This document shows, in pieces, positions 62,111 through 64,000 of a stretch of 64,000 nucleotides of DNA. The position numbers were made by a program, and so were the translations under genes. The notes below the pieces were generated by a model. That model searched no databases. It was given only the letters and a program-made list of their open reading frames with translations, and had not been told where the DNA came from. Every line of letters starts with the position of its first letter. The first letter of the stretch is position 1. Source of the DNA: Enterobacter sp. JBIWA008 (lineage in GTDB: Bacteria; Pseudomonadota; Gammaproteobacteria; Enterobacterales; Enterobacteriaceae); the NCBI RefSeq assembly GCF_019968765.1, contig NZ_CP074149.1, positions 2,170,001-2,234,000 of the forward strand, written 5' to 3'.

Positions 62111-63364
62111 TTAATGCAGACGTTTATGCAAACTGGTGCCCACCAGCAGCGCCGCGCACAGCATCAGCGCGATAAACCCGCCCACGCCGTTCCAGCCGTA
62201 GTGATGCCAGAACACGCCGCCGAGGGTCCCGGCGATGCTGGAACCCAGGTAATAGCTAAACAGATACAGCGACGATGCCTGGCCTTTGGCGCGACGCGCG
62301 CGCGGGCCAATCCAGCTGCTGGCGACCGAGTGAGCGGCGAAAAAACCCGCAGAGAAGAGCAGCATTCCGGCAAAAATCAGCCACAGGGAGGAGAAGAGCG
62401 TCAGCAGCAGGCCAACCAGCATCACCGCCGTGAAGAACAGCATGACCGGGCCGCGTCCGTAGCGTGCGGTCATCGCCCCGGCTTTCGGTGAACTCCACGT
62501 TCCGGTCAAATAAGCAACCGAGAGTAAACCGACAACGGCCTGATTCAGATGCCAGGGTGAGAGCATCAGGCGGTAGCCAATATAGTTAAACAGCGTGACG
62601 AAGGAGCCCATCAGCAGGAAGCCGATCAGAAACAGGCGCGGCAGCCCTTTGTCACGCCAGTGCAGGCGGAAGTTGATAAACAGCGTTTTTGGGCGCAAAG
62701 AGGTCGGGCGGAAATGGCGCGATTCTGGCAGAATTTTCCAGAACATCAGGGCCGATGCCAGCGCAAAACACCCGATCACCGCCAGGGCAATACGCCAGTT
62801 AAAGAAGTCCGTAAAGACTCCGCTCAGCAGGCGTCCGCTCATTCCGCCAATGGAGTTCCCGCTGATGTAAAGCCCCATAGAGAAGGCAACAAAGCTCGGG
62901 TGGATCTCCTCGCTGAGGTAGGTCATCCCGACCGCCGCCACGCCGCTGAGCGAGAGCCCAATTAGCGCACGCATCACCAGAATACCGTGCCAGCTGGTCA
63001 TCATCGTCGAGAGTAACGTACAGACCGAGGCCAGCATCAGCGCGGTCACCATCACCGGCTTACGGCCAATGGCGTCGGACAACGGCCCGGTAAAGAGCAG
63101 GCCGATCGCCAGCATGCCGGTAGAAATAGAGAGTGAAACGCTGCTGCTGGCTGGCGATACGCCAAACTCGTGAGAGAGAACGGGCAGGATCGGCTGAACG
63201 CAATAGAGCAGGGCGAAGGTCGCCAGACCGGCGGAAAAGAGCGCCAGCGTGACGCGCATAAATTGGGGGGTACCACGTTTAATGAACTGGACCGGCTGCG
63301 ATGCTGCGGGTAAATCATTGATATCTTTAGCCGGATCGATATCAATAGTAGTTGTACGACTCAC
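62111..63364 (-). CDS. ynfM: MFS transporter YnfM
   Basis: A predicted drug or arabinose efflux MFS transporter; the substrate is uncertain. The GTG at 63364 follows AAGGA and gives 417 residues (start SRTTTIDID), the E. coli length; upstream in-frame ATGs lack a ribosome site. Twelve helices are predicted. The MFS motif between helices 2 and 3 is GPLSDAIGRKPVMV. MRALIGLSLSGVAAVGMTYLSEE is also family-typical. It diverges from ynfL, a LysR gene that may control it. Confidence 0.94.
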   Translation of the reverse strand: MSRTTTIDIDPAKDINDLPAASQPVQFIKRGTPQFMRVTLALFSAGLATFALLYCVQPILPVLSHEFGVSPASSSVSLSISTGMLAIGLLFTGPLSDAIGRKPVMVTALMLASVCTLLSTMMTSWHGILVMRALIGLSLSGVAAVGMTYLSEEIHPSFVAFSMGLYISGNSIGGMSGRLLSGVFTDFFNWRIALAVIGCFALASALMFWKILPESRHFRPTSLRPKTLFINFRLHWRDKGLPRLFLIGFLLMGSFVTLFNYIGYRLMLSPWHLNQAVVGLLSVAYLTGTWSSPKAGAMTARYGRGPVMLFFTAVMLVGLLLTLFSSLWLIFAGMLLFSAGFFAAHSVASSWIGPRARRAKGQASSLYLFSYYLGSSIAGTLGGVFWHHYGWNGVGGFIALMLCAALLVGTSLHKRLH

Positions 63365-63485
63365 AGAGTTTCCTTGCTTAAACATCCCCGTGATTTCTGG
63401 TGACGGGTATGACCACATGTTCAGGGTAGGAAAATGTAAATATTCTGTCTAATATATTAATAATCTCAAATGATACTTTAAAAAT

Positions 63486-64000
63486 ATGAATATTGAGCTG
63501 CGTCATCTTCGCTATTTTGTCGCCGTCGCCGAGGAGCTGCATTTTGGCCGCGCGGCGGCGCGGCTGAATATCTCTCAGCCACCGTTAAGCCAGCAGATTC
63601 AGATCCTGGAACAGCAGGTCGGGGCGCGCCTTCTGGCCCGCACCAACCGCAGCGTGAGCCTGACGGCGGCGGGTAAGCAGTTTCTGATCGACAGTCGACA
63701 AATTCTGAGCATGGTCGATGACGCCGCCGCACGGGCAGAACGGCTCTATCTCGGGGAAGCCGGAGAATTGCGCATCGGGTTTACCTCGTCCGCGCCGTTT
63801 ATCAGCGCCGTCTCGGAAACCCTGTCGTCATTCCGTCGTCACTTTCCGGATGTTCACATTCAGACGCGCGAAATCAACACCCGCGAGCAGATTGCGCCGC
63901 TGAATGAAGGTTCGCTGGATCTGGGGCTGATGCGTAACACCCAGCTGCCGGACACGCTGGCGTGGGAGGTGATCCTGCGCGAGCCGCTGATGGCCATGAT
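63486..64000 (+). CDS. ynfL: LysR-family regulator YnfL (cut by window end)
   Basis: The first 171 codons of YnfL. The HTH lies at about 4-62 (LRHLRYFVAVAEELHFGRAAARLNISQPPLSQQ), and the start of the effector domain is GELRIGFTSSAPFISAV. No strong ribosome site is seen before the ATG at 63486. It diverges from ynfM over 121 bases, and is the likely regulator of ynfM. The rest lies outside the window. Confidence 0.94.
   Translation, partial: MNIELRHLRYFVAVAEELHFGRAAARLNISQPPLSQQIQILEQQVGARLLARTNRSVSLTAAGKQFLIDSRQILSMVDDAAARAERLYLGEAGELRIGFTSSAPFISAVSETLSSFRRHFPDVHIQTREINTREQIAPLNEGSLDLGLMRNTQLPDTLAWEVILREPLMAM

Overview
The window is a 64 kb piece of the replication-terminus half of an Enterobacteriaceae chromosome. 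Almost every protein is close to an E. coli K-12 counterpart that I recognise, but the absence of uidABC and the presence of an M32 carboxypeptidase and an extra chemoreceptor point to Enterobacter or a near relative. This assignment comes from recall and not from a search. A Ter site with the tus gene beside it places the window in the replication fork trap. No rRNA, tRNA, CRISPR array, prophage or insertion sequence was seen.

Layout. 0-4 kb: anmK (partial), mliC, pdxH, tyrS, pdxY. 4-7.6 kb: gstA, dtpA, nth. 7.6-13.2 kb: the rsxABCDGE electron-transport operon on the minus strand. 13.2-15.7 kb: ydgK, cnu, blr and divergent ydgJ. 15.7-20.9 kb: add, malY, malX and divergent malI with two MalI operators. 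20.9-28 kb: ydgA, manA, fumA, fumC, tus and Ter. 28-34.5 kb: rstB and rstA, unusually split by an unknown small gene, then ydgC, folM, ydgI, ydgH. 34.9-37.9 kb: pntAB. 37.9-47.1 kb: uspE, a small membrane protein, fnr, ogt, abgT-abgB-abgA, abgR, smrA. 47.1-56.6 kb is the most accessory part: a sigma-28 type chemoreceptor gene, pdxI, an orphan ribbon-helix-helix regulator, umuDC, a LysR/short-chain reductase pair, an unknown membrane protein, a broken arylamine N-acetyltransferase gene, yajD and a luciferase-like monooxygenase. 56.6-64 kb: tqsA, mdtJI, ydgD, ydgU, asr, an M32 peptidase, ynfM, ynfL (partial).

Functional links. Three vitamin B6 salvage genes (pdxH, pdxY, pdxI) are present. RstA is encoded here and a good RstA box lies in front of asr. 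LexA, FNR, MalI and Tus sites lie next to the genes they are expected to control. The block from uspE to the luciferase-like gene lies between pntB and tqsA, which are neighbours in E. coli K-12, so the terminus gene order is rearranged between the lineages.

Most novel signals: a 13-codon leader ORF whose ribosome site sits in a hairpin and whose stop overlaps the mliC start; a terminator plus small gene separating rstA from rstB; a cluster of five TGACTT heptamers in front of an orphan ribbon-helix-helix gene beside an SOS operon; and a 64-residue membrane protein with a TTG start.
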